64,000 nt of DNA from Nothophaeocryptopus gaeumannii (Eukaryota > Ascomycota > Dothideomycetes > Mycosphaerellales > Mycosphaerellaceae), in contig JASISA010000041.1 in NCBI GenBank assembly GCA_031771865.1, positions 2,790,001 through 2,854,000 on the forward strand. Direction: 5' to 3'. The notes below the pieces were generated by a model, which ran no database searches, was not told the origin of the DNA, and was given only the letters and a program-made list of their open reading frames with translations. The position numbers and the translations under genes were made by a program. Positions 20,190 to 31,647 of this stretch are shown piece by piece. The first letter of the stretch is position 1, and every line of letters starts with the position of its first letter.

Positions 20190-23100
20190 TCATGACAATA
20201 ATAGACCAGACTGCACTCTCGCCAAGGAGCCCTTCTGCTTCTTCTTCTTCTTCTGCGGCACGTTTGTACCGCCTTGCGTCGACGCAGGTCGTTTCGTCCC
20301 AACATTCGCGTTTCGTTCAGCAAGAGCAGGCCTACCGATATTGGTCTTAGGCAATCCATCATCATGACTCTCCATCCCGCCGGATCGACCGAAAAAGCCA
20401 CGATCAAAGTAGAAGTCCACGCCACCGTCGAACATGACCCTCGCCTTGTCAGGATCCAAATCTTTCAAGATGCGAATGAAGTCTGCTGTCCTGGCTCTGA
20501 ATTCCCGGGTAGCTTCTTCGTGTTCTACATCGACTTTTCGGATCGTGAGGATCTTGCCGTCGTCAAGCTGTGTTGTTTCGAGGAGTTGTGATGATTTGTC
20601 TTCGAGCTGGGTGCTGAGGATTTGAGAGCGGAGGTGGGATTGCTGAGCAAGCGGTATATGAAAGTCTCTAGACGCGAAATTTTTGCTGCACAGAAACTCG
20701 TCTAGCTGTTGGCAATCGAGGCAGGTCTTGCAGCCGCGAGGTTCCCGGGCCCACCCATTCTTCTTCCGAGGTTCGCGGATGTAGAGGAAGACGTGGGTGT
20801 GGACGATCTTCTCAACGAGTTCCTGAAGCGAATGTCTGATTTCGCGGAATCTGGTGAGCCTGCTCAGGTGTTGTAGTCCAGGATCTACGAGATTCTTGAC
20901 GAAATCTCGACTTCGCGCTGGGATGTAGGACTCTGTTGCGTTCTGCAGGAGCCACTTTGCGTCGCCAAAGCTTTTGATTGAGCACAATCCCTCGACGAGT
21001 TCTACGAACTCAAGATGATCAAGCAGAAGGGCAAAGCCGGGCAGGAGGTCCCACTTCAAGCTGTCGTAGTCCGGATCGCGTCGGAGGTACATGATGTCGC
21101 CACTGGTGCAGTGGTGAAAGGACGAGCCCCACTCCAAGAGTGTCTGAATGATCTTCTGCGCTTGGTCGAGAGGCAGGTTGCCACCCACAGCGTTGTACAT
21201 GATGTGCATCATATAGTGATACCAGAAGGACGATTCGGTCATTGGTCTTTTATCGGCGGATTGTCTCTCCGAGAAGCGATATACTCTACATCTCTAGTCA
21301 GTTGAGGTTTCCATAGCCTTGCCGGTTGACGAGGGGACTTGCTCTTTGAAAGCCCAAAGGGTATCGTATCTGCAGGTGACCTCGGCCAGAGCAAGGGCAT
21401 CTCTGCCCCGAATTTCCACGTCTGCGAGGACCATAGACATCATCTCGCGATAGCACTGTTTCGCTACCTTCTCCGACACGTTCTTGTCGAGAAGCCCTCG
21501 AAGAGCTAAGAGACGTCTAATACGCACAGTCACCGTCCCAGGACATGAGAGCCAACAGTCAAGCCTGTTTATGGTAAGAATGATGCGACAGTCAAGTGTT
21601 GGGGATCTCACCATTCCCGCAAAGGCTTGTCCTTTCCAGCTTCCATGATGTGCTCAAAGACTGCTCAAAGACGTCAAGATACTCTGACTCTGTCCTCTCG
21701 TGGTCATTGTACGTCCAGTTCGCCGAGGCTGAGCTCCAACGAAGCTTCGCGACCGGGTCCAGCTTGCAGGCTTTGCGGAAGAGCTCGAAGTCGCCGACTA
21801 TGTCGCAAGCGCGAGCGAGACATGCAACGTCGTCATTGAAGGCCTCAAGAAGAGAGCTATTCAATTTGATCTCGGCGCAAAGACTCTTGAATTCAGCAGT
21901 GCAGCGATCGATGTCCTGCCTGCAGACGACCCTTTCACTGAGTCTCCTGACTACATCGACGGTCTTGCTTGGAGTTTCTTGAAGTAAGTCCAGATCGAAC
22001 TCGGCATTGTTGCTCGAAGACAAGAAAAGGAATGCAGAAACGTGCCATGACCACTCTTCAGGCCTAGCATCTCCTTTCACAGGAGCCATGGTCTGCGTGA
22101 TACGATGCATGGTGTGTTCACGGTCCAGTAAATTGCCTAGCGGGAAAGAACGTTCAAGTTCGCGAAACAAAGAGAGGGCGCTCGAAGACACCTCTGGTCC
22201 CTCGAGGGAGGAGTCTCCTGGTATCTGAAATGTTGCTTTACGTTCTTTTCCGGTCTCCGTGATGGTGCAAATGCCCAGCTTCACCATGATGCCACTTCGA
22301 TTCTTGGTAGCCGCCAGTATAGCACCGTCTCGATGAGCATGCGGAGGCACTATAGGATATATGAGATATTCTGGAAGGACCGTTGGAGCTGTTCTGGTGT
22401 CCAACTCAGATGCCCACCTCGCAAGAAGCCTGTCTAGGTCGGCGAGCCTTGCGTATTGGGAAGAGGCACTAAATTTATTGATGGCGAAGCATGGCGTGAT
22501 TTCGTACAGCAGCGAGATGCGAAAGCCTAGAGCTGCTTGGTTGGTCTATGATTATCAGCAGATCGCTATCAGCTAGCGATGTTCATACGTACCTCCGTGG
22601 TAACTCCTGGTAGCCTGTTGATCTGTCAGCTTCTTTTGGGAACCCTTTCTTTCAGTGGGACAGACCATGCATGGAAAGGGTGGCCTCTGACTAACGACTG
22701 GCATGCGTTGAACCTGAAGGTAGAACTTGAATCGTTGCACGAGTACGTCCGATCCTGACTACCGGATAGAGAAGGAAGAATTATCTCGAGCATTGGTAGG
22801 TCAGATATCGCTGAACGAGGAACAGTGCAAGTCGGGCTCTCAATGATGGCGCGCTTCAATGAAGGGGCGAAAGGGCCCATTCGCGCAAGATCTAGTGCCT
22901 GGCATGCTCTGAACGTTGCGTACTCAACCTGCCGAGACCACTCCGGATTGCCAAATAGGATATGTTGAGGGCGGATGACAGCTGACTGAAGTCCGAACGT
23001 GTAAGAGCGAGGCAGGACGCTAAGTAAGGCGTTAATACTTTGGTCAAGGACTGGAAGGCTGAGCGTGCCAAAGTCTTTAATGGACAATAATGGATCGGAT

Positions 23101-23492
23101 CCCGGAGGCAAGCATCCAGCAGTGGCAATTGTCGGAGTCCAAGGCACATCCTGGCCCAAGCATTCGCGCAATGAAGTCCGAAGCTCGAAAGTCAGGAGAT
23201 CACCAGCGTCTTCCAGCTCGGATGGTGAATCCCCAGATCGTTTGGCGCTCTCTTCGCGAATGAAGTCAGCAAGTTGATGCGGAGCCAGAAAGCGGCGGCT
23301 GTTGGGTGATGCGAAGATGCAGACTGATATAACTCCATGGAACAGGTCTTCGGTCAGTGACCCGCCATAGGCCAAGAGTAGCTCAGAGACTTCTTCTCGT
23401 TCTTCCTGTTCGAAATGTGCTGGTTCAACGCGAAAGCTCTGTCCAGTCAATGCATCGCTTCGTCCAAATAGCCGGGTTTGGGGCTCTGCCAT
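20190..23492 (-). CDS. Large conserved fungal protein sharing the C-terminal region of 2OG-Fe(II)-oxygenase-annotated proteins
   Basis: Five exons on the minus strand join in frame to 1017 residues: 22666-23492, 22593-22614, 21612-22545, 21331-21505 and 20190-21285. Introns are 51, 47, 106 and 45 nt. The second exon is only 22 nt. The 106-nt intron is the least certain: a more typical 47-nt intron exists there but breaks the frame. The C-terminal third (LVEKIVHTHVFLYIREPRKK, then RGCKTCLDCQQLDEFLCS) resembles the tail of a fungal family often annotated as 2OG-Fe(II) oxygenase; this is from memory. I could not find the His-x-Asp...His metal site or the dioxygenase domain in the N-terminal part. 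A Lys-rich stretch near the end may be a nuclear signal. Function is unknown. Confidence 0.7.
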
Positions 23493-24093
23493 GGCCTGCG
23501 TAGCCGTGTGTGGTCGATCAAAGTCTTCATAAGTATGATGGAGGATGTGTGGAGGAAGACGCGTCTTGTCAGGACCATCGCGTCTCCGTCAACACGCTAG
23601 GACTCCATGTCACGGGCCCAAAACCTTGTCAGCACCGAGGCTTTCACCTTGCACCCCCGGGAGAAGGTCATGTCCAGAAATGGCACCGGACATGCCAAGA
23701 CTTAGACTTAGCCATTGCAGAGCATGCCGGTGCACTCATACTGAGGGCAAATTCGCCCTGTCTAGAATGCAATAAAGGTGTGGGGAGTACGAAAGTTGAG
23801 AGCAAAGAAGGAAGGGGAAGGTGAAGCCGGCAAGATCTCGGATCTATCCGAAAAGCATATCGGCTTACCTCATCATCATCGCCGCGCCACGGGTCACCCG
23901 CCGCGTTCCCACAGCTGTTCCTTGTGACTCTCTCATCTGCTGAGCTGTCCCAGGCAGACGACCACTTGGCTGTCATTGCTCCGCCCCTACATCTCGAGCG
24001 ACATGGCAGCATTGACTGTTTCGTCCCAGCTCATCAACCGCTGAGCAACCTCCATCGAAACTTGACCATAATCCTCCCTCGCCATCGCCCGTC
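23493..24093. other. Intergenic between divergent genes
   Basis: A 600-bp region lies between the minus-strand five-exon gene and the plus-strand ENT transporter and probably carries both promoters. A search for an upstream dioxygenase exon of the minus-strand gene found nothing convincing. Confidence 0.45.
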
Positions 24094-25479
24094 ATGGACA
24101 GCCTCCGCAAGCTCTTCGAACGCGACGAAGAGCAGCCCTACGAACCCCTCGAGAATGGCGAAGATGGGGACGTGAATGGGTCACAGACGCTGCTCCTGAG
24201 GCAAAAGCAGCAGCAGAAGAAGTCCTTCTACATCGAATATGCCATCTTCCTTCTCCTGGGCATCTCCATGCTCTGGGCCTGGAATATGTTCCTCGCCGCG
24301 GGTCCATACTTTCAACACCGCTTTCGCTCCAACCAATGGATATTCGAGAACTTTCAAGCAGCCGAAATCTCCGTGTCTACCATCACCAACCTGGGCTCCA
24401 TGATCATTCTCACAAGATTGCAGGCCGGAGCGAACTATCCCAAACGTATTGTTGCGAGTCTGGTGATAAACATGGCTGTATTCGCTCTGCTCGCAGGTAG
24501 CACGGCGATCAACATCGGGGCAGAGGTATACTTCGGATTCTTGATGGTTATGATGTTCATGACGAGTTTGGCTACGGGCCTCTGTCAGAATGGAGTGTTT
24601 GCCTATGTGAGTGGGTTTGCGGAACCGAAGTTCACGCAGGGTATCATGACCGGGCAGGCGATTGCAGGTGTGTTGCCTTGTGTTGCGCAGATTGTCAGCG
24701 TGTTGTCGGTGCAGGGAGACGTTGGGAGGGAGAAGCCAAGCGATGGACAAGGGCCACATGGACCTCCACCGGCACCGCCGCCGGTGAGATGGACGGCTGC
24801 TCTGGCTTACTTTTGCACGGCGACTGGTATCAGCGTCGTCACGCTTTTCGCTTTCTCCATCTTGCTTGCGAGGAACCAACCCCCAAAGAAGACACAGAAC
24901 AACTCGACATCGGATGCTGCTGAGGAGGCTTCTGACAAGAAGTCCATACCCCTGCTCTACCTGCTGAAGAAACTGATCTGGCTAGCTGGAGGCGTTTTCA
25001 TCAACTTCGGCGTCACGATGATCTTCCCGGTGTTCACACAGCGCATCTTCTCAGTACGACCACCTGCAGAGCAACCACCGATCCTGCAGCCGCCGAGCTT
25101 CATACCCTTGGCACTACTCTTCTGGAACACTGGCGATCTCGTCGGACGACTGATCACAGCAGCGCCATCTCTCTCCTTGGTCCTCAGACCAAGGCTCGTC
25201 TTCTTCCTGGCTTGCGCACGCTTGATCTGGGTCGGTCTTTACCACCTGTGCAACATCAGAGGCCGAGGAGCGATTGTCGAAAGCGACTTCTTTTACCTGG
25301 TCGTAGTGCAACTCTTCTTCGGTATGAGCAATGGCTACCTAGGAAGCACATGCATGATCGGTGCTGGCGAATGGGTTGAAGAGGAAGAGCGCGAGGCCGC
25401 AGGCGGCTTTATGGGACTCTGCCTAGTGGGTGGACTCACTGTCGGAAGCCTGCTCAGCTTCTTCATATCCGGCACCTGA
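24094..25479 (+). CDS. Equilibrative nucleoside transporter (ENT / Fun26-like)
   Basis: The single exon encodes 461 residues with about 11 membrane helices: an acidic cytosolic N-terminus, TM1 with GISMLWAWNMFLAAGPYF (the W-N/P motif of ENT TM1), TM3-TM5 (VYFGFLMVMMFMTSLATGLCQNGVFAYVSGF), a Pro/Gly-rich central loop at about 210-235, and a C-terminal half with LLFWNTGDLVGRLI, the conserved D-x(3)-GR motif of TM8. ENT proteins move nucleosides or nucleobases down their gradient. The yeast member Fun26 is vacuolar, and the short acidic N-terminus fits an organellar location, but plasma-membrane localisation cannot be excluded. Confidence 0.92.
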   Translation: MDSLRKLFERDEEQPYEPLENGEDGDVNGSQTLLLRQKQQQKKSFYIEYAIFLLLGISMLWAWNMFLAAGPYFQHRFRSNQWIFENFQAAEISVSTITNLGSMIILTRLQAGANYPKRIVASLVINMAVFALLAGSTAINIGAEVYFGFLMVMMFMTSLATGLCQNGVFAYVSGFAEPKFTQGIMTGQAIAGVLPCVAQIVSVLSVQGDVGREKPSDGQGPHGPPPAPPPVRWTAALAYFCTATGISVVTLFAFSILLARNQPPKKTQNNSTSDAAEEASDKKSIPLLYLLKKLIWLAGGVFINFGVTMIFPVFTQRIFSVRPPAEQPPILQPPSFIPLALLFWNTGDLVGRLITAAPSLSLVLRPRLVFFLACARLIWVGLYHLCNIRGRGAIVESDFFYLVVVQLFFGMSNGYLGSTCMIGAGEWVEEEEREAAGGFMGLCLVGGLTVGSLLSFFISGT

Positions 25480-25607
25480 GACAAAATTGATGATCTGAAA
25501 TCTAATGCTTTCATAGCCGGTTGCCTATCGGCTGTCATCAATATGCTACTGCGCTGAACGCTTCATCAATATCCAAGACTCATGCATCATCCAATCAATA
25601 ATCATCA

Positions 25608-26645
25608 TCATTCATTCGCCAACGAATCAAATAGCCTTACGAGGCCCATAGCACTCAACGCCGCAATCGACCCAACCAACAACATCTGCACACCTCCCAC
25701 AGTCCCCTTCCACACATTCTGCTTCCCGCTCCATCCGCCCACAAAACAAGTCTTCCCATATCCGAACGCGAACAAACTCAACGCCATCACCGCGAATGAA
25801 TACCATAACGCCAGAGAGACTTGATCTTTGCCGACTAGGCAGTAGGGGACGAGAGGTAAGAAGCCGCCGAGGAAGTACCCACATGCTATTGTGAGTGCGC
25901 ATGTCAGGGCTCGAGAGGAGGTTTGTTCTGGTTGTTCGTGTTGGAATTTCATGAGGAATTGAACCAGGTCTGGACTTTTGGCCAAATTGATCGCCAACTC
26001 CCCAACCAGTTCCTGCGGTAAATCGTATAGTTCGAAGACCTCTTTGATGCTTTCCACAGCTTCTCCGGGACTTCTAGCGACTTGTTGTCTGGTGGAGGAT
26101 AAGGTGGCTCTATATGAGTCCTCTTCACTTGTCGCTGCGAGGTAACCTCCCAGACCCATGGAGATGGCGCCGGCTGTGAGTTCTGCCAACCCGGCGAAAA
26201 TGACGACTTTGGTGTTTCCGAGGGCGGAGAGGCCTGCGGTGAGGGCAAAGGGGACTGTCAGGCCGTCTGAGAGGCCGATGATTGCATCGGATATGAGTCG
26301 TGGATCAACGCGGCTAGTCGTCGTCTTCTTCTCTTGAACCTGCTTCTCGGCTTTCTCATCGCCTAGCAATGTGCTAGAGTCGGAGCCTTGCGATTCGACG
26401 TCGAAGGATTGGCGGGATGGAGAGCTCGATCTTGATTTTGTTGATAAGAGGTATTTGCGTTTCTCGGCTATTGATTTGGGCGAGCGGCTGAAGAGTCTTG
26501 CGAGCCATTGGATTGTTGAGGATGTGCTTGATCGTCTTCTGGAGGACTTTGTTCTTCTGGGTGTCGCGAAGGCTTCGAATTCGGCTCCGTCGTTGGATTG
26601 GTGGAGGAATGGCGATGGCCATCTTTCGTCTTGGTTGTTTGCCAT
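25608..26645 (-). CDS. CCC1/VIT1-family vacuolar iron/manganese transporter
   Basis: The single exon encodes 345 residues. A Ser/Arg-rich cytosolic N-terminus (about 1-110) precedes the CCC1 domain. Membrane helix 1 has SDAIIGLSDGLTVPFALTAG, with the conserved Asp and Gly residues of the VIT1 pore, and helix 2 has AELTAGAISMGLGGYLAA, carrying the metal-site Glu and Met. A cytosolic helical loop with acidic residues (AVESIKEVFELYDLP) follows, corresponding to the VIT1 metal-binding domain, and then three helices (ALTCALTIACGYFLGGFLPL to the C-terminus). The family moves Fe2+ or Mn2+ into the vacuole for detoxification. The gene is convergent with the ENT transporter, with only 128 bp between the stops. 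Confidence 0.92.
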   Translation of the reverse strand: MANNQDERWPSPFLHQSNDGAEFEAFATPRRTKSSRRRSSTSSTIQWLARLFSRSPKSIAEKRKYLLSTKSRSSSPSRQSFDVESQGSDSSTLLGDEKAEKQVQEKKTTTSRVDPRLISDAIIGLSDGLTVPFALTAGLSALGNTKVVIFAGLAELTAGAISMGLGGYLAATSEEDSYRATLSSTRQQVARSPGEAVESIKEVFELYDLPQELVGELAINLAKSPDLVQFLMKFQHEQPEQTSSRALTCALTIACGYFLGGFLPLVPYCLVGKDQVSLALWYSFAVMALSLFAFGYGKTCFVGGWSGKQNVWKGTVGGVQMLLVGSIAALSAMGLVRLFDSLANE

Positions 26646-27469
26646 ATTGGAAGTGCTCTATGGATGGGTGTGTATACGGCAGTACTGTCGAAACCTGCAA
26701 ACAGCAAAGAAACTGGCCAACTACAAGGAACAAAATGTGGATGACATTCGACCTACATATCAAGATGGAGAAGGAAAGCCGCAGGCAGGAAGAGTCGGAA
26801 GTGCAATCATGCCCACTTGCCAATCGTTCAACACGCCTTCCCAAAGGTCGCAAATCCCCGTGGCAGCCACGCCTTCGAAAAAACCATGCGGCTGCACTGT
26901 GCAGACAGAGATGAAATGTTCCTGCGTCGTCGCCCTATCAGCAAGAAACGTGCTTACCATTCGCCCACACGGTCTTGGCTGCTTTCGGCAGGTGCTCCAG
27001 CTGATATGCAGGGTCTTGAAGCTTAGTTCTAGCTCTGCCGACAAGACTGCACGAGCTGGGCAGGGGCAGGACAAGCTCTTCAGGCACGATCTGGATGTGG
27101 CCAATTGGTGACGAGGCATTTGTCGATGCGGATATTCGGATGAGAACATATCAAGGATGAAATGCTTACGTGGACGGCAACAGGTTCTACTACCTTGGTC
27201 CACTTGGCACTTCATATCAACGACAAACTACTTGCCGAGCATCTCAACCATCTCATCCTTCATCCTCGTGGCAAAGGCGTGTGATACACGTGCAGTGATC
27301 CGCCATGCTTCAATGGCTTCAGTCGGATAGATGATGCCGTTTGGAGGCCTCTCTCTTCTCGGTGGTAATGGACTGGACCACCGGAGTAGGCCATCGAGGA
27401 AGAAGATGAAAGGCACGTCTTCGCTTGCTCACACACGTTCACCATCAATCATCGTCCTCTTCTGCAACC
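26646..27469. other. Intergenic, 0.8 kb, divergent promoters
   Basis: This region lies between the CCC1 start and the phospholipase start and probably carries both promoters. Small minus-strand frames at 26760-27215 and 27228-27416 (the latter ending in MKDEMVEMLGK) have no recognised motif and no clear splice partners. I do not call them genes. Confidence 0.4.
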
Positions 27470-29043
27470 ATGAAGGAACTCATCTTTGCAAGTCTGCTAT
27501 CTAGCGCCTCTGCAGTCCCCTTCATCTCTCGAGCAAGCTATGGCAGAAATACGAACACAACATCCAACTCCAACTCCAAAGTCTGCGAGAATCTGCGCGG
27601 CAAAATCAAGCATGTCGTCTATCTCATGGAAGAGAACCGCTCCTTCGACAACATAGCAGGCTACTGGGACTTCCACCCCGACATCGACAATCTCCGAAAC
27701 ATCGAATACTGCAACGACTACACCAATCCCAACTGGACAGTCTGGGGCGAACCCATCAAAATCTGCGCAGGCCCATACGAGTCTGAAGTTCCCTTAACCG
27801 ACCCAGACCACAACTTTGCCGGAACAAGCTACGAGATCTACCAAAATTGGCAGCCTTCCCTCAACGATACCCCCACGATGGGAGGCTCCATCGAACGCCA
27901 ATCCGACAAGTACGAAGCCACACCAGGTAACGCCTCCTTCGTGATCAAATCATACGATTTCAAGAAGACGAACACCCTCGCAACTCTTGCCCAGAATTTC
28001 GCTTTCTTCGACAGCTACCACGCCGAACATCCCGGACCCACAAACCCCAATCGCCAATTCGCCACATCCGGTTCGACCTGCGGGATGGTAGACAACACCG
28101 ACCAAGCAGCAGGCTGGTACGCCAACGTCACAGGCACAGACTGCGCCGTCTCAATCTTCGAATATCTCTCCAAGAAAGGTATCTCATGGAAGAATTACTA
28201 TGAAACGGACATCGTGGATGCCTTCATGTATAAATGGGTCCAAGAGCACGCCATGGATCGACTCGTGCATGCGGATGAGTTTTATAAGGATTTGGAGGAG
28301 GGGACGCTGCCGACTTTCTCCTATATCAACCCAGAGTGTTGTACGATTGATTCGATGCATCCGACGAGTAATATGGCTGCTGGGGAGTTGATGATTAAGC
28401 ATTTGTACGATTCGATCCGCACGAGCCAATACTGGGGTTCGACGTTGCTTATCATCAATTTTGATGAGCATGGTGGGTTTGCGGACCATGCTGCGCCTCC
28501 AATTAATGTACCCATTCCTGAGGATAAGATTGCTTTCGATGGGGAGAGTGATGGACATAACGTTACTTATCCGTTTGACCGGCTGGGCGTGAGGGTTCCG
28601 GTAAGTTACTCCATCTCAAATCTTGTCAGGCTTCTCTGCTGCATTTATTATGCTGACGATGTCCTTAAGGCTTTCCTCATCAGCAAATGGATCCAACCCA
28701 ACTCCCTCATCCACGACCAAGGCACCTCCTACGCTTCCAACAGCGCCTACACGCACACGAGCTTCTTGCATTTCTTGCAGAATCTTTGGAATCTGGATGG
28801 ATTGAACAATCGTAAGTCACTTTTGCGATGAAACTCATCTTCTTTTTGCTGGACATGGCTGACAATTCAACAGGCGTGCAATGGGCAAAGACATTCGAAA
28901 ACGTGTTCGTCGACGGTGCGCAGGAGAAGGCATTGGAAGCATTACCTGCACCGATCTGGGAGGGTGGAAGCGATACACCATCACCGGATCCGTTCTACTT
29001 GTTGAATCAGGATTATTCGTATCATGAGGCTTTGGATGCTTGA
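27470..29043 (+). CDS. Secreted phospholipase C / acid phosphatase-type phosphoesterase
   Basis: Three exons (27470-28600, 28670-28811, 28874-29043) join to 480 residues. A signal peptide covers about residues 1-16. The phosphoesterase family (PF04185-type) signature follows: HVVYLMEENRSFDNI with the metal-site Glu and Asn, HPGPTNPNRQ with the second conserved region, and IINFDEHGGFADH with the metal-binding Asp, Glu and His residues. Several N-glycosylation sequons (NTTS, NWTV, NASF, NVTG, NVTY) fit a secreted protein. Introns of 69 and 62 nt have GTAAGT donors and CTGAC branch sites. Fungal members are phospholipase C-like or acid phosphatases used in phosphate acquisition. The exact substrate is not evident. 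Confidence 0.9.
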
Positions 29044-29904
29044 GTCCTTAAATGGAACTTGAGACTTTGTATTCCTCGTGGTCATATGCTAAATTGTTTG
29101 TCCACCTTTCTCATGACTTCTCCTGTCCATCCCGATGAAACTTCATTTCATCGTCTTGATCTGATATCTTGACCTGCAATGGATTCGCACATTTTTCACA
29201 TCTCCGTCTTGCTGTTCACATGGCTAGTTTGGTCTCGTAGCTGATCATCTGATTTGACCTGACGATTCAGGCGTCGAAATGGAGGCGGAGAATAGCAGAG
29301 TTTGAGACCATGGTCGGCACTCGGCAGCCAAGAGCATGTGGAGCCTTGATCCCGTTGAAGTGTGGCCCGTCAGTGAAGCCATATCAGTCCTGTGTCTTCA
29401 CTTGATCGTTTGCTTGCCCAGTTCCACATCATTCCTCGCAGCTTATGACTCATCATCATGCATCCGTGAACAGTTAGATCGCAGTCGTCGAACATTGAGG
29501 ACTCTGACAATGAAGTACAGCTCCTTTTGCGGGCCCGAAATAGAGTATGGGATGATCGTCACGATCTCGAGCCAAGGATGGAAAGGAATGCCGTGCAGTG
29601 ACATCCGGCGCAGCTCCAAAGAGGCTCCAGCTTACTCTTTGGTAGTGGTCAGGCGTCCATCCGCTTCCAAGCTCTGCTAACTTTGTACGCAAAGTGCTCT
29701 TAAGAGACATGAAATGTCTGGCCCACGTGCTCTGAGAACATCCTCACCTTCAACCTCCCGGCGGCTACTTGGGCAGTGAGCATCATGCTGATTAGTCCGG
29801 AAGCGGAATCATAGATGAATGGCTTTCGTTCTGCCATTTCGAGGCACTTGGAGGAGTTGAGACACGAGAAGATGACACGAGCACCCCGAAGTTTGAACAA
29901 GAGC
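29044..29904. other. Intergenic between convergent genes
   Basis: A region of 0.86 kb lies between the phospholipase stop (plus) and the CysA-type stop (minus). It contains AT-rich patches and chance frames only. Confidence 0.45.
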
Positions 29905-31488
29905 TCAGCCAAGGAACCGCTTGATCTCGCCACCAACACCTTCCAGGTCTAGGAGGAAAGTATCATGTCCGAACAGAGATCTATCCTCCCCCAGCTCCGC
30001 GTGTGAGACGCTTCTGTTGCCAATCCTGCGCAAGCTTTCCGCAATCTCGCGTTGCTGCCAAGCAGGAAATAGAATGTCAGACGCGACACCGACAACAAGC
30101 GTCGGGATATCGCGCAATGGCATCAGACCTTTGACTAGATCCTCAGGCGGGCTCGATGAAGGAGGTGTCGGCTTGGAAGAGTCCGAATTGGCAGCCGCCA
30201 TCATATCTGCAGAAGACTCTTGCTCCTCATAAGGTTCGTCGGGAATACTCAAGAAGCAGCGATCTTGCTTGGTTTGTTCTGAGAAAGCCCCTTGCAGTTT
30301 ATCGGCGTTTGCTTGTCTTCGCTCCGCAGTTGCATCCTGCAGTTCCTTGCCAAGGTCGAAGAGGTCCATGGCTTTGCTAATGTAGAGCAAACTGTTTGCG
30401 TCGTACTCCAGACACCATTTCTCACCTGCATGATCCAGGTAGGTCTCAATCAAGAAGTCTGGACAAAGCGCTGGCGGCTTGCTGGGGTCTGCACGTTGCC
30501 GTCCGAATCTCTTTTCCCATTCCGGTCCAGATCGATAGGTGATAGTGGCAATCTCACGGGCAAGCTTCATGCCAGTATGTGGTGGGATGTCATTGTAGTA
30601 GTTTCCGCGTGTCGAGGCCCAGGCGGGATCATTCATCAAGACTTGACGTTGACAATGGCGCATAGCCACGCTGTAGGGATGGCTTCGGGCACATCCGGAG
30701 ACAGAGACAATACGCGCAACGCGTTCGTTGTCCATGATGCCGGCGGCAAGTGACTGCATGCCACCCATACTGCACCCTACGCTCGCGTATAGCTTCTGCA
30801 CTCCCATTGAATCCAGCAGCCTGAACTGTGCCCGCACCATATCTGCCATTGTGAGGATTGGAAAGCTAGTGCCGTATGGCTGCCCAGTGAATGGATCGGT
30901 GCTGCTCGGCCCTGTGCTGCCATAGCATCCCCCGATGACATTGGTGCAAACGACGAAGTATTTGTCGGTGTCCAGAGGCGCGCCTGGCCCAATGAACTTC
31001 TCCCACCATCCCGGCTTCGGGTTGGCCTCAGTGCTGTGAGCATGACTGCTCGCAGAGAGCCCAGTGTGTAGCAGAATGGCGTTGCTCTTGTCCGCATTCA
31101 AAGTCCCCCATGCCTCCCAGGCGATATCGAAGGAGGGCAACACGCCGCCCCAGTCAAGGAGGATAGGCTCGTCGGAATGGAAGATCTCAGTCTTGCCGGC
31201 GGTGTATGACGGCTCAGGACCAGCTAACGATCGCTTCTTGTTCAACTGCTGCGTGCGGTTTTCGGCGGTATCTAGGCATGGGAATGAGAGCTGCGGATTC
31301 GATATCGACGGGCCTGCTGGTGTATCATCTTGTACTGGACGAGCAGCGTATGCTTGCGCGGTCTTCTTCGATCCGTTGGAGATTGTTCGGCGAGAGGGTA
31401 TTGATAATATTCGCATGCGAGTCGTACTTCTACTGCATAATCGAGGCACCGCCCTGGAAAGGCTGCCTACAGTTCGTGGAACGCTCAT
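29905..31488 (-). CDS. cysA: CysA-type serine O-acyltransferase (MetX/Met2 alpha/beta-hydrolase family), mitochondrial
   Basis: The frame from the ATG at 31488 encodes 527 residues. The N-terminus is Arg/Ser-rich with few acids, a mitochondrial presequence. The acyltransferase fold follows with the oxyanion segment HTGLSASSHAHS (about 141-152), GPGAPLDTDKYFVVCTN, the nucleophile elbow GCSMGG (S240), D471 in VASDILFP and H508 in FGHDTF. The long insertion between the core and D471 and the CYGSTGPSSTDP segment match the fungal serine O-acetyl/succinyl-transferases better than homoserine O-acetyltransferase, so a role in cysteine synthesis is inferred. The homoserine activity cannot be excluded from sequence alone. 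An upstream TTG-initiated extension to 31575 is not needed. Confidence 0.85.
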   Translation of the reverse strand: MSVPRTVGSLSRAVPRLCSRSTTRMRILSIPSRRTISNGSKKTAQAYAARPVQDDTPAGPSISNPQLSFPCLDTAENRTQQLNKKRSLAGPEPSYTAGKTEIFHSDEPILLDWGGVLPSFDIAWEAWGTLNADKSNAILLHTGLSASSHAHSTEANPKPGWWEKFIGPGAPLDTDKYFVVCTNVIGGCYGSTGPSSTDPFTGQPYGTSFPILTMADMVRAQFRLLDSMGVQKLYASVGCSMGGMQSLAAGIMDNERVARIVSVSGCARSHPYSVAMRHCQRQVLMNDPAWASTRGNYYNDIPPHTGMKLAREIATITYRSGPEWEKRFGRQRADPSKPPALCPDFLIETYLDHAGEKWCLEYDANSLLYISKAMDLFDLGKELQDATAERRQANADKLQGAFSEQTKQDRCFLSIPDEPYEEQESSADMMAAANSDSSKPTPPSSSPPEDLVKGLMPLRDIPTLVVGVASDILFPAWQQREIAESLRRIGNRSVSHAELGEDRSLFGHDTFLLDLEGVGGEIKRFLG

Positions 31489-31647
31489 TATTGTCGTTGA
31501 GGTTGCGGCTTGAGTGGCACGAAACACAATGATCGCAAAACAGGTCGGCGGGGCGAGAATTGTATTTCTAAGCAATATTGACGCAATCTTAATGAAACTA
31601 TGCCGTCACATGCTCCAAGCATTGACGCTTCTACGAAAGCACCACAT

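Noticed and set aside
26760..27416. Minus-strand frames upstream of the CCC1 gene
   Set aside because: They have no domain and no convincing splice connection to each other or to CCC1.
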